NCBI GenBank assembly: GCA_902782305.1
Contig: CACZMV010000007.1
Span: 20,580-84,579 of the forward strand
DNA: 64,000 bases
DNA from: an uncultured Prevotellaceae bacterium
Lineage (GTDB): Bacteria; Bacteroidota; Bacteroidia; Bacteroidales; Bacteroidaceae
Reading direction: 5' to 3'
In this document: positions 46,901 through 54,223 of the stretch, in pieces
Numbering within the stretch: position 1 is the first letter of the stretch
How the letters are laid out: each line of letters opens with the position of its first letter
Notes under the pieces: generated by a model
Told to the model about the DNA's origin: nothing
What the model saw: only the letters and a program-made list of their open reading frames with translations
Database searches by the model: none
Program-made: the position numbers and the translations under genes

Positions 46901-48055
46901 GGTATAGTTGATATTATTGGCCGAGACAGTTGCTGTATAACCACCAACGGCAGTTTGTACATTGCCAGAAACCGTATAATCGTTACCTGTTCCTGAAGTT
47001 AAATCGGTACCATTGCTGTCTGTCACTTTGACTACAAGCGTTTTTGCCGAACCATCATATGTGAACTTAGCATTCGTTGTCGTAACGGTGCAGGTTGAGA
47101 TGTCTTTCTTATTGATGGTATAGGTCTTCTTTGCAACTGTCGTTTCATCGAAATTCCCTTTACCCTTTATCACGATAGTGTATGTTCCAGCATTTTGCGA
47201 GTCAAATTCCGCATAAGTGGAACCCGTTCCTGTAGGTTCTGTTGAACTATAGTCTCCTACATAATACTTAACATCCTGGTAATCAGTACCTGAAACAAGA
47301 CTTTGACCATTGATATATACACCACTAATCTGAGCTTTTTGTGTGGTACTTTTCAGATACACAAAGCTGGTTCCGGAAAGTGTGATACTTGCGTCCGCAA
47401 TTGTCCTGGGATTGACAGTATATGTCACTTCTTTCGTTCCATAATATTTCCCTTTACCAGTCACTGTAATAGTATATCCCCCTGCCTTAACATCCTTGAC
47501 AGGATCATTGCCACTTACCGTATAATCCGTACCTTCGGTCAAAGTTACGGAGTTGAGGGTAACCTTGCTGACCACAGGAGTGTGATAGAGGAAATCAAAC
47601 GTATGATTGTTTGACTGAAGCGTAACAACAGCCGAACTTAAATCACCTTGTTGTGCAAACGTAGCACTTATTTCTACCTTTGCCATGTTAGCGGGCATGA
47701 TAAAGGTATATTCATTGTCATCTATCTTGGTTGGAGTAATATTGTTCAGTACAGTCGGGGCTCGACGAGGTGCACTAGCAGAAGTTGCTGATGCATATGG
47801 TGTAATCACTAACTGATAGAGATAATACCCGTCATCTGGGTTTATTTCCAAGGTAACGGTGGTTCCGCCTGCTTGGTCAGCAGAGGTCTTATCTTCCGAA
47901 CTATCCGAAGGACCTGCTATATTGGCGTCATTGACCTTCGCAGTAACAGTACCATTCGTCGTTGTTTTCAAAACAACAGTTCCTGCATAGCAGAATGTCA
48001 CTACCCAAACTGCTATCACTGTAAACAGTATGCGATATATCTTGTTCATATTCAT
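34949..48055 (-). CDS. Giant secreted protein of about 49 MBG/Ig-like modules, 4368 aa
   Basis: A signal peptide (1-24, CYAG) is followed by an InlB-B-repeat-like domain (about 25-135, ending FIMPANMAKVEISATF). Residues about 140-4037 are Ig-like MBG-type modules of about 80 residues, each with Y-(N/D/T)-G...P-x-V then D-Y-(T)...GTATVTVTGxGNYxGT. Four types alternate without a break: A (MITLS...VGTYSVTITGKGNY), B (GF-V...NNINAGTATVTVTG), C (MVTLSATSFVYNG) and D (SYVYDG...VKVGxLVVP). I count C-D, then eleven ABCD sets, then A-B-C. A BspA-like leucine-rich piece follows (ISANAFANVPNLTDVYLPD), then the C-terminal domain shared with the neighbours and the tail WYDMSGRKLNGRP. It is probably surface exposed. 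No catalytic domain is visible. Confidence 0.93.
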   Translation of the reverse strand: MNMNKIYRILFTVIAVWVVTFCYAGTVVLKTTTNGTVTAKVNDANIAGPSDSSEDKTSADQAGGTTVTLEINPDDGYYLYQLVITPYASATSASAPRRAPTVLNNITPTKIDDNEYTFIMPANMAKVEISATFAQQGDLSSAVVTLQSNNHTFDFLYHTPVVSKVTLNSVTLTEGTDYTVSGNDPVKDVKAGGYTITVTGKGKYYGTKEVTYTVNPRTIADASITLSGTSFVYLKSTTQKAQISGVYINGQSLVSGTDYQDVKYYVGDYSSTEPTGTGSTYAEFDSQNAGTYTIVIKGKGNFDETTVAKKTYTINKKDISTCTVTTTNAKFTYDGSAKTLVVKVTDSNGTDLTSGTGNDYTVSGNVQTAVGGYTATVSANNINYTGSVNVPFTINVSNDGYYISLSSSSLSKTYTGSQIELTPGTDIFVKKQTGDTPASNDETLDPSYYRLVYNNNINVGTAMVTAIGKGGYDFMANANFEITAKDITSNGNITITLGSETLTYNGSKQRPTVTVRDKDRATGDGLLLTENIDYTLSDGAVNAGTTHTITVTGKGNYKGSKASGSYTIGTLSLSTAEVTLGTTSYVYDGEAKEPTVQQVKVGTVIVPTADYTVVYGSNIDAGTASVTINPSTTANLSDSKVKNFTISPKPVSDLTITLSATSFTYNGAVQYPTVTVKDGGILDGENPKTLIAGTDYTLKYDGADAATSSAVGSYTITIKGKGNYSGEINKTYVINYGTSDSDFIVTVSGTYTYKGSAYTPEGSNTDVTGDSQAVIVKKKKGTDPETYTILTPGTDYNLSYHDNINAGTATVTATGTGNYQFVQTGTFEIARKPLTATMVTIPDSETSFVYNGNVQKPNVTVTDGSPLTEGKDYTLNNPGAINVSTGNTASVTGVGNYTGTVNSPAYAITALDISSTANITLIPLSSYVYDGNNKVPGVQQVTVGNLVVPSTSYAVTYDNNKNASTNTSKAKVIVTANGNFTGSREKEFSIEQKEVNSSMITLSGTGFDTGNYSFTYDGNSHTPTVTVADGTAMTTDDYDVTSNTGGTAVGSYSVTITGKKNYKGTASRQYSIINAGSAGFDVVAIGAQTYTGSAIEPTVTVYKHGTTTPALTENNDYTVAYTDNINVGTATVTVTGMGNYGGTQTVNFTINPKALVANETTLSATDFTYNTTEQKPVVTVKDGTTPLVLNKDYNLTWPTDIINQGSKTITINGTGNYTGSFSKTYTINQLSLNNTSTNITLSANSFVYDASPKEPEVLLVKVGNLVVPSEAYTFSYASNTNVGTATVTVTAVDGSNFKDSKNTTFSITKRTITSDMVKLNTNNFVYNGKVQQPVVQVETGYTIVAADTTLTYVNSKDVGIYTVTVTGKAPNNQGTVNLSYSIASNNQSDVNITMAGTDDLTYTGNPVTRNITVTKGSGTSPTHLTEGTDYTLVYNNNVNKGTATVNVIGKNGYDFVETKTYEIAARPMTSANGITINLSATSFEYNGSTQKPNVTVTYTYIKTGETTPTVVTLVEGTDYTLNNPGAVNVSTGNKATITGIGNFSGTMDSPTYSITAKALTDAVITLYPLASPVYDGTAKEPAVQKVTVGGQVYTSGYTVSYSNNINVETATVKPTVTVSSDGTSTFSGFASTTFVIQPKPLTDDMVTLAYTSIAYDGSPKEPAETVTDEALPATFASKVLTKGTDYTVSYTTDHTTPGEKAVTITGMGNYTGTVSKKYTIVGASDVTITLPEATYTYNGAEHQPVVTVMKGTTELTLNTDYTVAYSDNINAGTATITVTGKGNYDFTQTKTFTIAKKAMTNDMVALAPITFTYNGNIQKPTVTVSDGTPSVITTNDYTISNDGNINAGDYTVTVTATSTGNYSGSGSQTYTIYPMSITAAEVALSYNNIVYNGVAQKPTVRSVYSNGHLLTATTDYTITLPADADAINQGAKNVTVTGTGNYKDSRTVQYTIDKKPLASDMIKIANQNLTYTGSDQTPEVTIEDKNGTTNIIKSTDYTLSNPPHSTVGDYEVTLTATAEGNYSGQVTKQYSIVGAGATGFTVMAIPDQNYTGIALTPALTVYKAGTTTPALTLGTDYTAEYSNNINAGTATVTVTGMGNYSGTQTVYFTITPKSLNATSITVTLSSTSFSYTGTTQKPTVTVKDGTSKTLAENTDYMLVNDGGVANGTYTVTITGMGNYKDVVTPAPSYTIGGQSLNGAEVILNRLDSYVYDGNEKKPGVSEVKVGSTVIPASNYTVSYADNVNAGTATVTVTGKGNCSGTATATFPITPKTVNSDMITISPTTFNYDGVLHKPTTVTVKDGTRDMVEDTDYTLSNPGGTDIGSYGVTITGKGNYTGTASKSFGIVANDASGFSINAIADVTYNGAAQEPVPVVKEGDNTLSSNYYSVAYLNNINAGTAVVTVTGKNGYTFVKSQTFKIKPKALSNDMLTLSASSFIYNGNVQKPTPTMDNKNAGVSIITSNDYVVTNEGGVDVGTYHVVITGQNNYTGAIDKTFTITQLSLSTATITLATLSSYVYDGAAKTPAVQLVKVGELVVPATAYDVAYTSNTNVGTATVTVTAKTGTNFKDGNTTTFSIEQKPVTSDMIYLSSENLEYTGSNIKPEVTVKDGTKTLALTTDYTLTNAGGTEVGSYEVMITGQGNYKGTAKKQYSIITKGAAGFTVDEMTVPLTYTGMPLTPTVTVKKAGTTTVLTLGTDYEVAYTDNINVGTATATVTGKGNYSGTRSVNFIINPKPLTDGMVALSSTSFIYSGSEQKPVVSVTDTDNNMPLTQNTDYTVTYPADAISQGTKTVTIRGIGNYTGEITKDYTIGLLSLNDASVTLNELTSYIYDGNEKKPTVKEVKVGTLVIPTTGYTVAYPDDVINTGTKTMTITGKGNYTGAATASYTITPKTVNKEMILLSSENLIYTGSIIKPTVTVKDGSKTLIENTDYTLTNEGGKEVGTYSLTITGKGNYTGTASRTFNIITKGASVFSVSDIASVIYNGSEQEPDITVMDNSTSPATVLTEGTHYTVAYSNNKNVGSASVIVTGIGSYAGTVSKNFTILPKTLTGAMVTLSATSFVFNSLAQKPEVIVDDKNAANVSIITDYDYTILNNGGINVGDNHEVKVTGKGNYTGTVTKTYAITPLSIADANVTLYQLQSYVYDGTAKRPGVREVMVGDITVPTTGYDVSYGENTNVGNATVTVTGKGNFKDTKTVNFTITGKPITSDMIVLSSENFIYNGEVQKPTVIVKDGAKTLTLGTDYALTNAGGTSVGTYSVTVAGMGNYASEASRSYSIVEKDGTTNFTISLSNTSVQYNGSAQTPTVTVTDGVKTLTYNTDYEVAYTNHVNVGTATVTVMGKGNYAGTKMATFTITAKPLTEAMVTLSETSFVYNTLIQKPEVSVSDGDIMTKDDYVITNNGGTNQGTYHVIVNGQGNYSGQIDKTFTITPLSIVDANVTLYQLQSYVYEGLQKKPGVREVTVGNINVPTQGYTTSYGDNVNAGTASVTVTGQGNFKDSKTVTFEIEPKAVENSMITLSNYEYTYNGEIQKPEVIVRDGETTLVLDTDYTLQNNGGKTVGAYDVTITGKGNYKGTASKTYIINAKEVGSFEVTLSAESVIYNGSEQQPEVTVKDGETVLTPGVNYTVAYTDNVNVGMATVTVRGLGEYDGSRNKTFLIKPKELSNAMVSLSSTTFTYNGLLQMPAVTVSDGTALTSNDYYITNEGGLDKGTYNVMVTGRNNYTGTVVRQYAINPMSINDAHVTLYQLQSYVYDGTEKNPGVREVAVGSHIIPSTSFTTTISPNINVGTVTVTVTGEKNYTGSASTTFEITPKPVTSGMITLTPDYFYYNGSVQKPAVSVKDGTRNMVENTDYTVTNNGGMEAGEYEVKVKGIGNYMDEASVKFTILSSGVNTFVVTLETTEYTFDGTEHKPNVTVKMEDRTLSEGTDYTLLYNNNVNAGTATVTVKGVGDYTGEQMKTFVILPKTLTDEMVTLDKTSFIYNEKVQKPEVTVADGTLMTEDDYTVTNEGGTDEGTYQVVVVGQNNYKGMVIKSFTITREEIHGDDDPEHPDEKPITYTPTEEGSDEVKVSGCEGSETELEQITSVTVPATFTSNGKTYTVVGISANAFANVPNLTDVYLPDTEEPLEIAEDAIPATATIHTTLALLDDYALMPSLSESFKAGKIMTTVTAKNRYWTFSSGVDVYVPDGVSVYIARERDNATVTIVELSDNDLTVGGQRIIKHNNGVLISSEGNDTPYDLVACRRRMTSGTTISTDDYKDYGSQNCLVPVIVATHFGTGYYFMKNNEFYSIQEESEDIKVPAGKAVLYLRQAASSPSYSSIIQLVNTGEVTNINSITDDTDEGDWYDMSGRKLNGRPTKRGVYIKNNKKTVIR

Positions 48056-48074
48056 GATGATTTCCTCCTATCTT

Positions 48075-49868
48075 TTATTTGATAATAATCTTCTTACCAT
48101 TCACTATATAGAGTCCCTTGGTGGGGTTCTGAACACGTTGTCCGTTAAGGTTGTAAATCTTCAATTCAACGTTTTCCTTCTTATCCCTTGGCTCATCAAT
48201 GCCTGTCAATCCTCCGAAATTGATTGCAGGGGCAAAGTGAGGCACTGTTATACTATTCTTTACCAATGCCAGATAACACCTGTTGGCTGGTATACTCCCA
48301 TTGTCAGTGCGTACAAACTGGTTGTTAACCAATATCCAGATGTCCTTAGTATTATATTCAGGGAGACTTGTAACCACAGTCGCATCGGATAACCCATGAT
48401 AATGGGTATAGCTGGAGATAGTACTTAAATGTGAATCATCTGTCTTCACCAATTCGGGATAGATATCCGTGCTCGCTCCAGTATAATACAATAGCATCGG
48501 GGTCGCTGCCTTGATATATCCGTGTCCAGATTCATTATTTGGCGATAAGCTAATCTGTGTTTGAGTATTACCAGAAATGGTATATGCCTTAACCTCATCA
48601 GGCATCTTCATGTTGTATGTCGGGTTATAGTACGTGTACCATACATTATTGCCGCTCATCGTTATCTTTGGTCTAATTTGGTAATTAACCTTCTTACTTC
48701 CTGTATAATTTCCAGTGAAAGTGATATCAATGGTGTAGATGTCAGGTTGGGTATAGTTCGTACCATTGGTATAGACGCCGTTTGTTTCTGTATAGGAGGC
48801 GGTAAAGTCGGAGCCCTGTGTTAGTCTTGTTTCTCCATAATAGACTTTCATGTTGCTTCCGTCTGTATTGTCTATTGAGGGCTGATGTAGACTGCCATCA
48901 TAATTATAGTAGTCTTGTGTGAAGGTGACAGTGGCAATTCCACTCAAATCATAGGCCTGGATAGTCAGAGCTCCTGTGTTGTAAGTCACGGCATAGTTAC
49001 TGATTCCCTTTGTAGTGGTAGCAGCACTGGGCGTGATAGTTCCTGCATCAGTAACCTGAGGGGTCGAAGGCGTCAGTGTGATGCTGGTCAGAGCATCACC
49101 CGTCACAAGCCCTTCGGTAGTGACTTGACTAACACCTGTCTGAATACTACTGCCATAGGAAATGGTTTGAGAATTAGCTGTTATAGTCAGTGGCTGCTGG
49201 GTAATACTAAGCGTCGTGGTACCACTAATACTTCCATTATACTCACCGATACCCGTAATGGTAGGGGTGATGTTATCCACATTGGTTAGTGTATATGCTG
49301 TGGTGGTATAATGTCGGTCTTTAGTCAGTTCAGTATCTCCAACCCTCACTTTCATAGTGTGTGCAGTGCCATCATACACCTTACTTTGCGGCAAAGCACT
49401 TGTTCCGTCCCAACTGTCCCAATAAAGATTAGCACTAATAATGGATGTACATTCAACGAAAGTTGCCGTAATGATTACATTGTTCTCCGGCATAACGAAG
49501 GAATAACTTCCTCCAAAGTGCGCTTCAAGATATGTCGAGATGTTAGTAGGAATGGTAATATTATGAATGGGCTTGATATCTGGCGCACGTCGTGGAGCTA
49601 ATGCAATGTCAAGAGGTGTCACTTCTTCATATACCAAAGAACTCAGATAATATCCAGCGTCAGGAGTTACTGTCATGGTAACCGTTTGGCCAAAGGGGAT
49701 GTCTGTTCCGTTGACGCCAATGACTGTAACATCCGTCGTACCATACTTAATTGCAGTTATGCTGCCATGGCTGTGATTGATTTCCTCTATCTTATACGCC
49801 TTTACAACAGTAGCCATCAGGAGGCCGACCAGCAAGAATAAGAATCTCATTGTTTTTTTCATCGTCAT
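48075..49868 (-). CDS. Secreted MBG-domain protein, 597 aa, paralogous in architecture to the giant protein
   Basis: It has a signal peptide (1-24, VKA) and then an InlB-B-repeat-like domain with the APRRAP segment and SYSFVMPENNVIITATF, closely matching the N-terminus of the giant protein. Three Ig-like modules follow: SKVYDGTAHTMKVRVG, a YGSSIQTGVSQ module of the classic MBG type (TITANSQTISYG) and YYNYDGSLHQPSI. The last 200 residues form a domain shared with the 49878 gene (WYTYYNP, PMLLYYTG, FVRTDNGSIPANRCYL), ending IYNLNGQRVQNPTKG and a Lys-rich tail. The gene lies 9 bases after its upstream neighbour and 19 before the giant gene. Confidence 0.88.
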   Translation of the reverse strand: MTMKKTMRFLFLLVGLLMATVVKAYKIEEINHSHGSITAIKYGTTDVTVIGVNGTDIPFGQTVTMTVTPDAGYYLSSLVYEEVTPLDIALAPRRAPDIKPIHNITIPTNISTYLEAHFGGSYSFVMPENNVIITATFVECTSIISANLYWDSWDGTSALPQSKVYDGTAHTMKVRVGDTELTKDRHYTTTAYTLTNVDNITPTITGIGEYNGSISGTTTLSITQQPLTITANSQTISYGSSIQTGVSQVTTEGLVTGDALTSITLTPSTPQVTDAGTITPSAATTTKGISNYAVTYNTGALTIQAYDLSGIATVTFTQDYYNYDGSLHQPSIDNTDGSNMKVYYGETRLTQGSDFTASYTETNGVYTNGTNYTQPDIYTIDITFTGNYTGSKKVNYQIRPKITMSGNNVWYTYYNPTYNMKMPDEVKAYTISGNTQTQISLSPNNESGHGYIKAATPMLLYYTGASTDIYPELVKTDDSHLSTISSYTHYHGLSDATVVTSLPEYNTKDIWILVNNQFVRTDNGSIPANRCYLALVKNSITVPHFAPAINFGGLTGIDEPRDKKENVELKIYNLNGQRVQNPTKGLYIVNGKKIIIK

Positions 49869-49877
49869 GTCCTCCTA

Positions 49878-52800
49878 TTATTTAATAATGATTTTCTTAC
49901 CGTTCATGATGTACACGCCCTTGTCCGGTGTCTTTACCTGTCGACCGCTCAGGTCATAGATCTTCTCGTTCCCGATTTCCAATGATTCATTTTCAACAGA
50001 ACCAATATCCGTCGTGTTATTTACACCTTCAAAGCTGATAATAAGTTGAGAAGGTGCACTTACTCCACCACTGGGCTTAAAGATATAGCAATGCCGCGCA
50101 GGCAGCGTGCCGCTTGTAGCTCTGACAAAGTTATTACCCCTTAGCACATAAATCGCCTCAGCACCGTTTTCTGTCTTAAGTTGATCCAACGTCTTTGCTT
50201 CTGTTTCTGCCTTGAAATTTCCATGATGGGCAGTCGGTGATTCTGCGGCATGTGCAGTAAGATAGTAAGTTTGGTTGAAATCTCCCGCATGATAATTCGA
50301 CCATTTATACAATAACACAGGTTTATCCTTAGGAATATAACCAAGATTATCACTCAATGTAACTTCTCCTGAATTCCAGTTGATATTGGTAATAGTATAC
50401 GCATACATATGCGACGAAGGCAATGACAAATCCTCATTGGCATAATAGGTATAATAATTGGTTGCTCCACTGATTATCAGTTCACGGGTGATAGTGAAAG
50501 TCAATGCCTTGTTGGTTCCTGCATAACCACCTGCACCCTTGATAGTAACAGTTGCTGTACCTACAGCCGTGTTGTTGGCATAATAGTCAGAGTTCTTTGC
50601 TATTGTGTAATCTTTATCTTTACGAAGTGTGATAGTCTGACCATCCACTGTGATAGTCACACTACCATTCAAATCAGGGTATAAAGAGGCTTCTGTACAT
50701 TTATGGGTGGTATATTCTAGAGAAGCGACAGCATTAGCCAAGTCCATCTCAAAAATAATATCCTTATAATTTATCCAATTCGCTGCTGCTTTATAATTTG
50801 CGCCTTGGTCTTTCTTTACCATAATTCTCAGTTGACTGTTATGGCTCTCGAACATCTCCTTCCCACTCGTAGGAACTGAAGCTTCACAGAAGTTCACGAC
50901 TTTCAACAGGTTGTTGTTGTGGAAAGCATATGGTTTGATTTCCGTAACCGTTGAGGCTACATCATATACATCGCCTTCCTTTTTGGCAGGATAACAATAA
51001 AGGACTGTGCCTCCTGCATTATACAAAACACCATTAGTTGCACTGAACGAGGAACCACCTGCTGCCACATTAATCGTCGTTAAATTGGTGTTATAGGCAA
51101 ACGCTCCGTCCCTCACGGTTGTTACCGTGTTAGGAAGAGTGTATGATGTTGCATCAAGTCCTGCAGGGTAACATACTAGTTCTGTCTGTCCAGCAGTATA
51201 AAGCACATTGCTCTCAGCATAAAAAGACGAACTTGAGCTAATTATGGCTGATAGATTCTGGCAATTGCCTAAAGCCATAGCACCGATAGTAGCAACGGAC
51301 GATGGTATTGTGATACTACTGATGCTGCTTCCGAAGAAAGCGTATGGACTGATACTAGTCACATGGTCAGACATGCTTACTGCTGAATAGGTGATTTTTT
51401 GTCCCTCAATATTCCAAGGGACCTCATCTTCAGAAGTATATCCAGCATTCATTGCAACAGACAATAAATCGGGTTTTGTTATAAAGGAAAGTGTCACATC
51501 GTCTTCGGCAAGGTAATACTTCATGTCGTGCTCATGATCAGTATTTCCACAATATCCTCCCGGTCTGAATGTTGCATTGACAGTCACAGGGTTATTGGGC
51601 ATGGTAAATGAGTAAGAGCCGTCATCCCACACCGTAATAGGGGTTTCTGATTCTCCTGAAGGAGTATAGGACAGTGAAAAAGGAATATTGCCGGTTTCCG
51701 AACTCACTGAGAACGTCACTTCAGCACCTTCAATGGCTTTTTGTCCACTAGTAATGCCTAATGATCCAGAGCCTGTAACATTTGGCGTGAGGGTTAATGT
51801 TGGCCCGATTATTGCATTACCATCACTTGTGCGCCCAATACTCTTGCTTGACAGATCACTTGAAAATGGAATGGATTGGTTACGTGGCCAATTTAGACCT
51901 ACTGTAAACACTATACGGTCATCTGCATGTGTTATACCGAGACGAGTATTAATGTTTAATCCTCCGTCAAGTATTGTGATTTTCTTTCCAGAAGGTAGAT
52001 AAACATTACTAGGGCTGCTGTTATTTCGATTAATTAAGTTAGAGTCATAAATACGAAGCCTTCCGGATATGGCGAGTGTTGCACTAGTAGTATTATAAAT
52101 TCCTGCGCCGTTATGACCTGTTGTTATATAATTATATTGAATACTTATCAAATCATCTGAAGTAGCTTTCAGAGATAAGCTACCATTATTATAGATACCA
52201 CCACCATCATCGTCATTATAACCCTGTTCAATCGACCCGTATCCAGAAATAGTTAGCGTTCCATTGTTCTTGATGACACATCCGTCGTCCTTAGCTGTTT
52301 TCAGGTTGCGATTGAGAGTATGGCCATTTAGATTTATTTCTATGGTTTTACCTTCATCAATCGTCAATGGACCATCACTGCTATGGGCTTTGTAATCTTG
52401 GCTTAGTGTGATGGTAGCCGATTCACCTGCATTGGTAATTTCCGTCTGAAGTTTATGCCAGTAGGACTCCATCTGCGCCTCACCGGCATTAGAACTTATC
52501 TCTATATATTTATCAGGGAGAGTAGGAATAAAACGGTAGTTTTCGTCTGCACGAAAGACATTGACATTGCCATTTCCGGGAAGGCCATTGGTAAAAATGT
52601 CAGGTGTTGGCATAATAATGCCAATACTACGTTCACTACTTGTCAAAGCCCCTGTGATATTAATCTTCTTACCAGATGCAAGGAAAATGCCGTGATAATG
52701 TTCATAGCTATTATATTTAAAACTTATAGCGGTACTTGGATTACCTTTGAGATTAAAGGTGCCATCTTCAAAATATATACCATAATGTGATATATTTGAG

Positions 52801-54173
52801 AGATCTGACAAATTAGGAACGTATATTTCTGCGCTAAAGGTTCCACCAGAAATATCAAGTGTACCGCTAGCGTTATATATAAGAAAACCATCACAACAAT
52901 CGCTATATGTATTGATAGTTCCTCCCGAAATGTTAACCACGCCTGTACCTGTATTATATATTCCTCCTCCACAAAGAGTTGCTCTATTGGATGAAAACTC
53001 GCCACCTAAGATGTTTACTGTTCCTTCGTTATATATGCCTCCTCCATTGCTGTTAGTCCAACAGTTTTGTATTGTTCCGCTATTAATTGTTAATGTACCA
53101 TAATTGATAAAAGCACCACCATTTTCACTGTTTTTGCCTCCCTCTATGGAGCCAGAACCCGTTATGGTCAGACTACTACCACTGGCTATTGTAATAACAT
53201 TACCGTTTGCTGCGTAAGCCTGGCTGTTAAGTCCTCGATCAAGTGTTCGCCCATTAAGGTCTATCGTGATATTCTTTCCTGATGGAATGCTTAGATAACT
53301 ATTTGTGCTTAGTGCTGTATATGTTTTACCACTTTCCAATGGGATGGTGGTGGGTGTCCCGTCTGAAACATGATCAATTACATCTTGTATATGTGCCCAA
53401 TTGGAAATCAGTTGTGCTTCTGTACTAGTATCGGTCATTTTAACCGCTGTCGTAGTGCTAACATCGGCAGAAAAGTTTGTGTAATCTCCTGAATAGGTGG
53501 CTAGTCCTTGAGTAAACACACCTGTACCATCACTCATTGTGACGCCAATTCTTGCATCAGAATCAAGATCGCCTGTGATATTTATTTTTTTATTTGTAGG
53601 CAGATATACATTTCTGGCCGTGGAGGTACTATTTAAGGTATTACCTGTAATAATGACTTTTCCGGACACTTTAAAAGTAACGCCTGATGCATTGTTATTA
53701 TAGACACCTGCACCTTCGCCTGATGCTCGGTTACCGGTAATGCTTCCACCTGTTATAGTGAGATCGCCATTATTATAGATGCCTCCACCGTCTCCACTAT
53801 TGTAACCACCAGTGGTGCTACCACCAGTACCAGAGTCCTGAATAATCAGTGTGCCTTCATTTTTGATAATAAAACCGTTACTGACTGCAGCTGCCAAATT
53901 TCGGTTTAATGTCTGCCCGTTTAGATCTATTGTGACGGTAGAGCCAGATGCAATATAAAGGTAATTAGAAATGCTAATGTTGGCTGACAATGTATAGGTA
54001 TTACCGTTAGTCAATGTATATCTGCTATTGCTAACTGTTCCAAAATCGGATGCCTGTGAGACATTTTTGTCCTCTCCCCACACACCAGGGCATACAAACA
54101 ATAGGGTAAGGGTGATGAGCAAGCTTTTGCGGAGTTCATCACACAGGGTTTTGGTGTAATAACCAATGTTCAT
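49878..54173 (-). CDS. Large secreted beta-helix protein with BspA-like leucine-rich repeats
   Basis: The start at 54173 gives 1431 residues; 54197 is an alternative, and the ATG at 54224 lies inside the promoter box and is excluded. After a signal sequence (ITLTLLFVCPGVWG) come three copies of a parallel beta-helix unit rich in GGGIYNNG and LTITGSGSIE repeats. An InlB-like domain follows (GSYSFTMPNNPVTVNATF), then BspA/LRR_5 repeats (VTSISPYAFFGSSISSITIP), one MBG-like module (KDKDYTIAKNSDYYANN) and the shared C-terminal domain (YYTYYANE, NNFVRATSGTLPARHCYIF), ending IYDLSGRQVKTPDKG. It is probably an adhesin-like or matrix protein. It is the first gene of a 20-kb operon. Confidence 0.88.
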   Translation of the reverse strand: MNIGYYTKTLCDELRKSLLITLTLLFVCPGVWGEDKNVSQASDFGTVSNSRYTLTNGNTYTLSANISISNYLYIASGSTVTIDLNGQTLNRNLAAAVSNGFIIKNEGTLIIQDSGTGGSTTGGYNSGDGGGIYNNGDLTITGGSITGNRASGEGAGVYNNNASGVTFKVSGKVIITGNTLNSTSTARNVYLPTNKKINITGDLDSDARIGVTMSDGTGVFTQGLATYSGDYTNFSADVSTTTAVKMTDTSTEAQLISNWAHIQDVIDHVSDGTPTTIPLESGKTYTALSTNSYLSIPSGKNITIDLNGRTLDRGLNSQAYAANGNVITIASGSSLTITGSGSIEGGKNSENGGAFINYGTLTINSGTIQNCWTNSNGGGIYNEGTVNILGGEFSSNRATLCGGGIYNTGTGVVNISGGTINTYSDCCDGFLIYNASGTLDISGGTFSAEIYVPNLSDLSNISHYGIYFEDGTFNLKGNPSTAISFKYNSYEHYHGIFLASGKKINITGALTSSERSIGIIMPTPDIFTNGLPGNGNVNVFRADENYRFIPTLPDKYIEISSNAGEAQMESYWHKLQTEITNAGESATITLSQDYKAHSSDGPLTIDEGKTIEINLNGHTLNRNLKTAKDDGCVIKNNGTLTISGYGSIEQGYNDDDGGGIYNNGSLSLKATSDDLISIQYNYITTGHNGAGIYNTTSATLAISGRLRIYDSNLINRNNSSPSNVYLPSGKKITILDGGLNINTRLGITHADDRIVFTVGLNWPRNQSIPFSSDLSSKSIGRTSDGNAIIGPTLTLTPNVTGSGSLGITSGQKAIEGAEVTFSVSSETGNIPFSLSYTPSGESETPITVWDDGSYSFTMPNNPVTVNATFRPGGYCGNTDHEHDMKYYLAEDDVTLSFITKPDLLSVAMNAGYTSEDEVPWNIEGQKITYSAVSMSDHVTSISPYAFFGSSISSITIPSSVATIGAMALGNCQNLSAIISSSSSFYAESNVLYTAGQTELVCYPAGLDATSYTLPNTVTTVRDGAFAYNTNLTTINVAAGGSSFSATNGVLYNAGGTVLYCYPAKKEGDVYDVASTVTEIKPYAFHNNNLLKVVNFCEASVPTSGKEMFESHNSQLRIMVKKDQGANYKAAANWINYKDIIFEMDLANAVASLEYTTHKCTEASLYPDLNGSVTITVDGQTITLRKDKDYTIAKNSDYYANNTAVGTATVTIKGAGGYAGTNKALTFTITRELIISGATNYYTYYANEDLSLPSSHMYAYTITNINWNSGEVTLSDNLGYIPKDKPVLLYKWSNYHAGDFNQTYYLTAHAAESPTAHHGNFKAETEAKTLDQLKTENGAEAIYVLRGNNFVRATSGTLPARHCYIFKPSGGVSAPSQLIISFEGVNNTTDIGSVENESLEIGNEKIYDLSGRQVKTPDKGVYIMNGKKIIIK

Positions 54174-54223
54174 ATTTAATCGTTTTTGTGTATTCATACG
54201 CGTAAACATATTTAATAATAGCA

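Noticed and set aside
36000-47600. Regular repeats as a CRISPR array
   Set aside because: The period is about 240 bp (module) and 0.9 kb (tetrad), the repeats are degenerate, and the whole region is one open reading frame.
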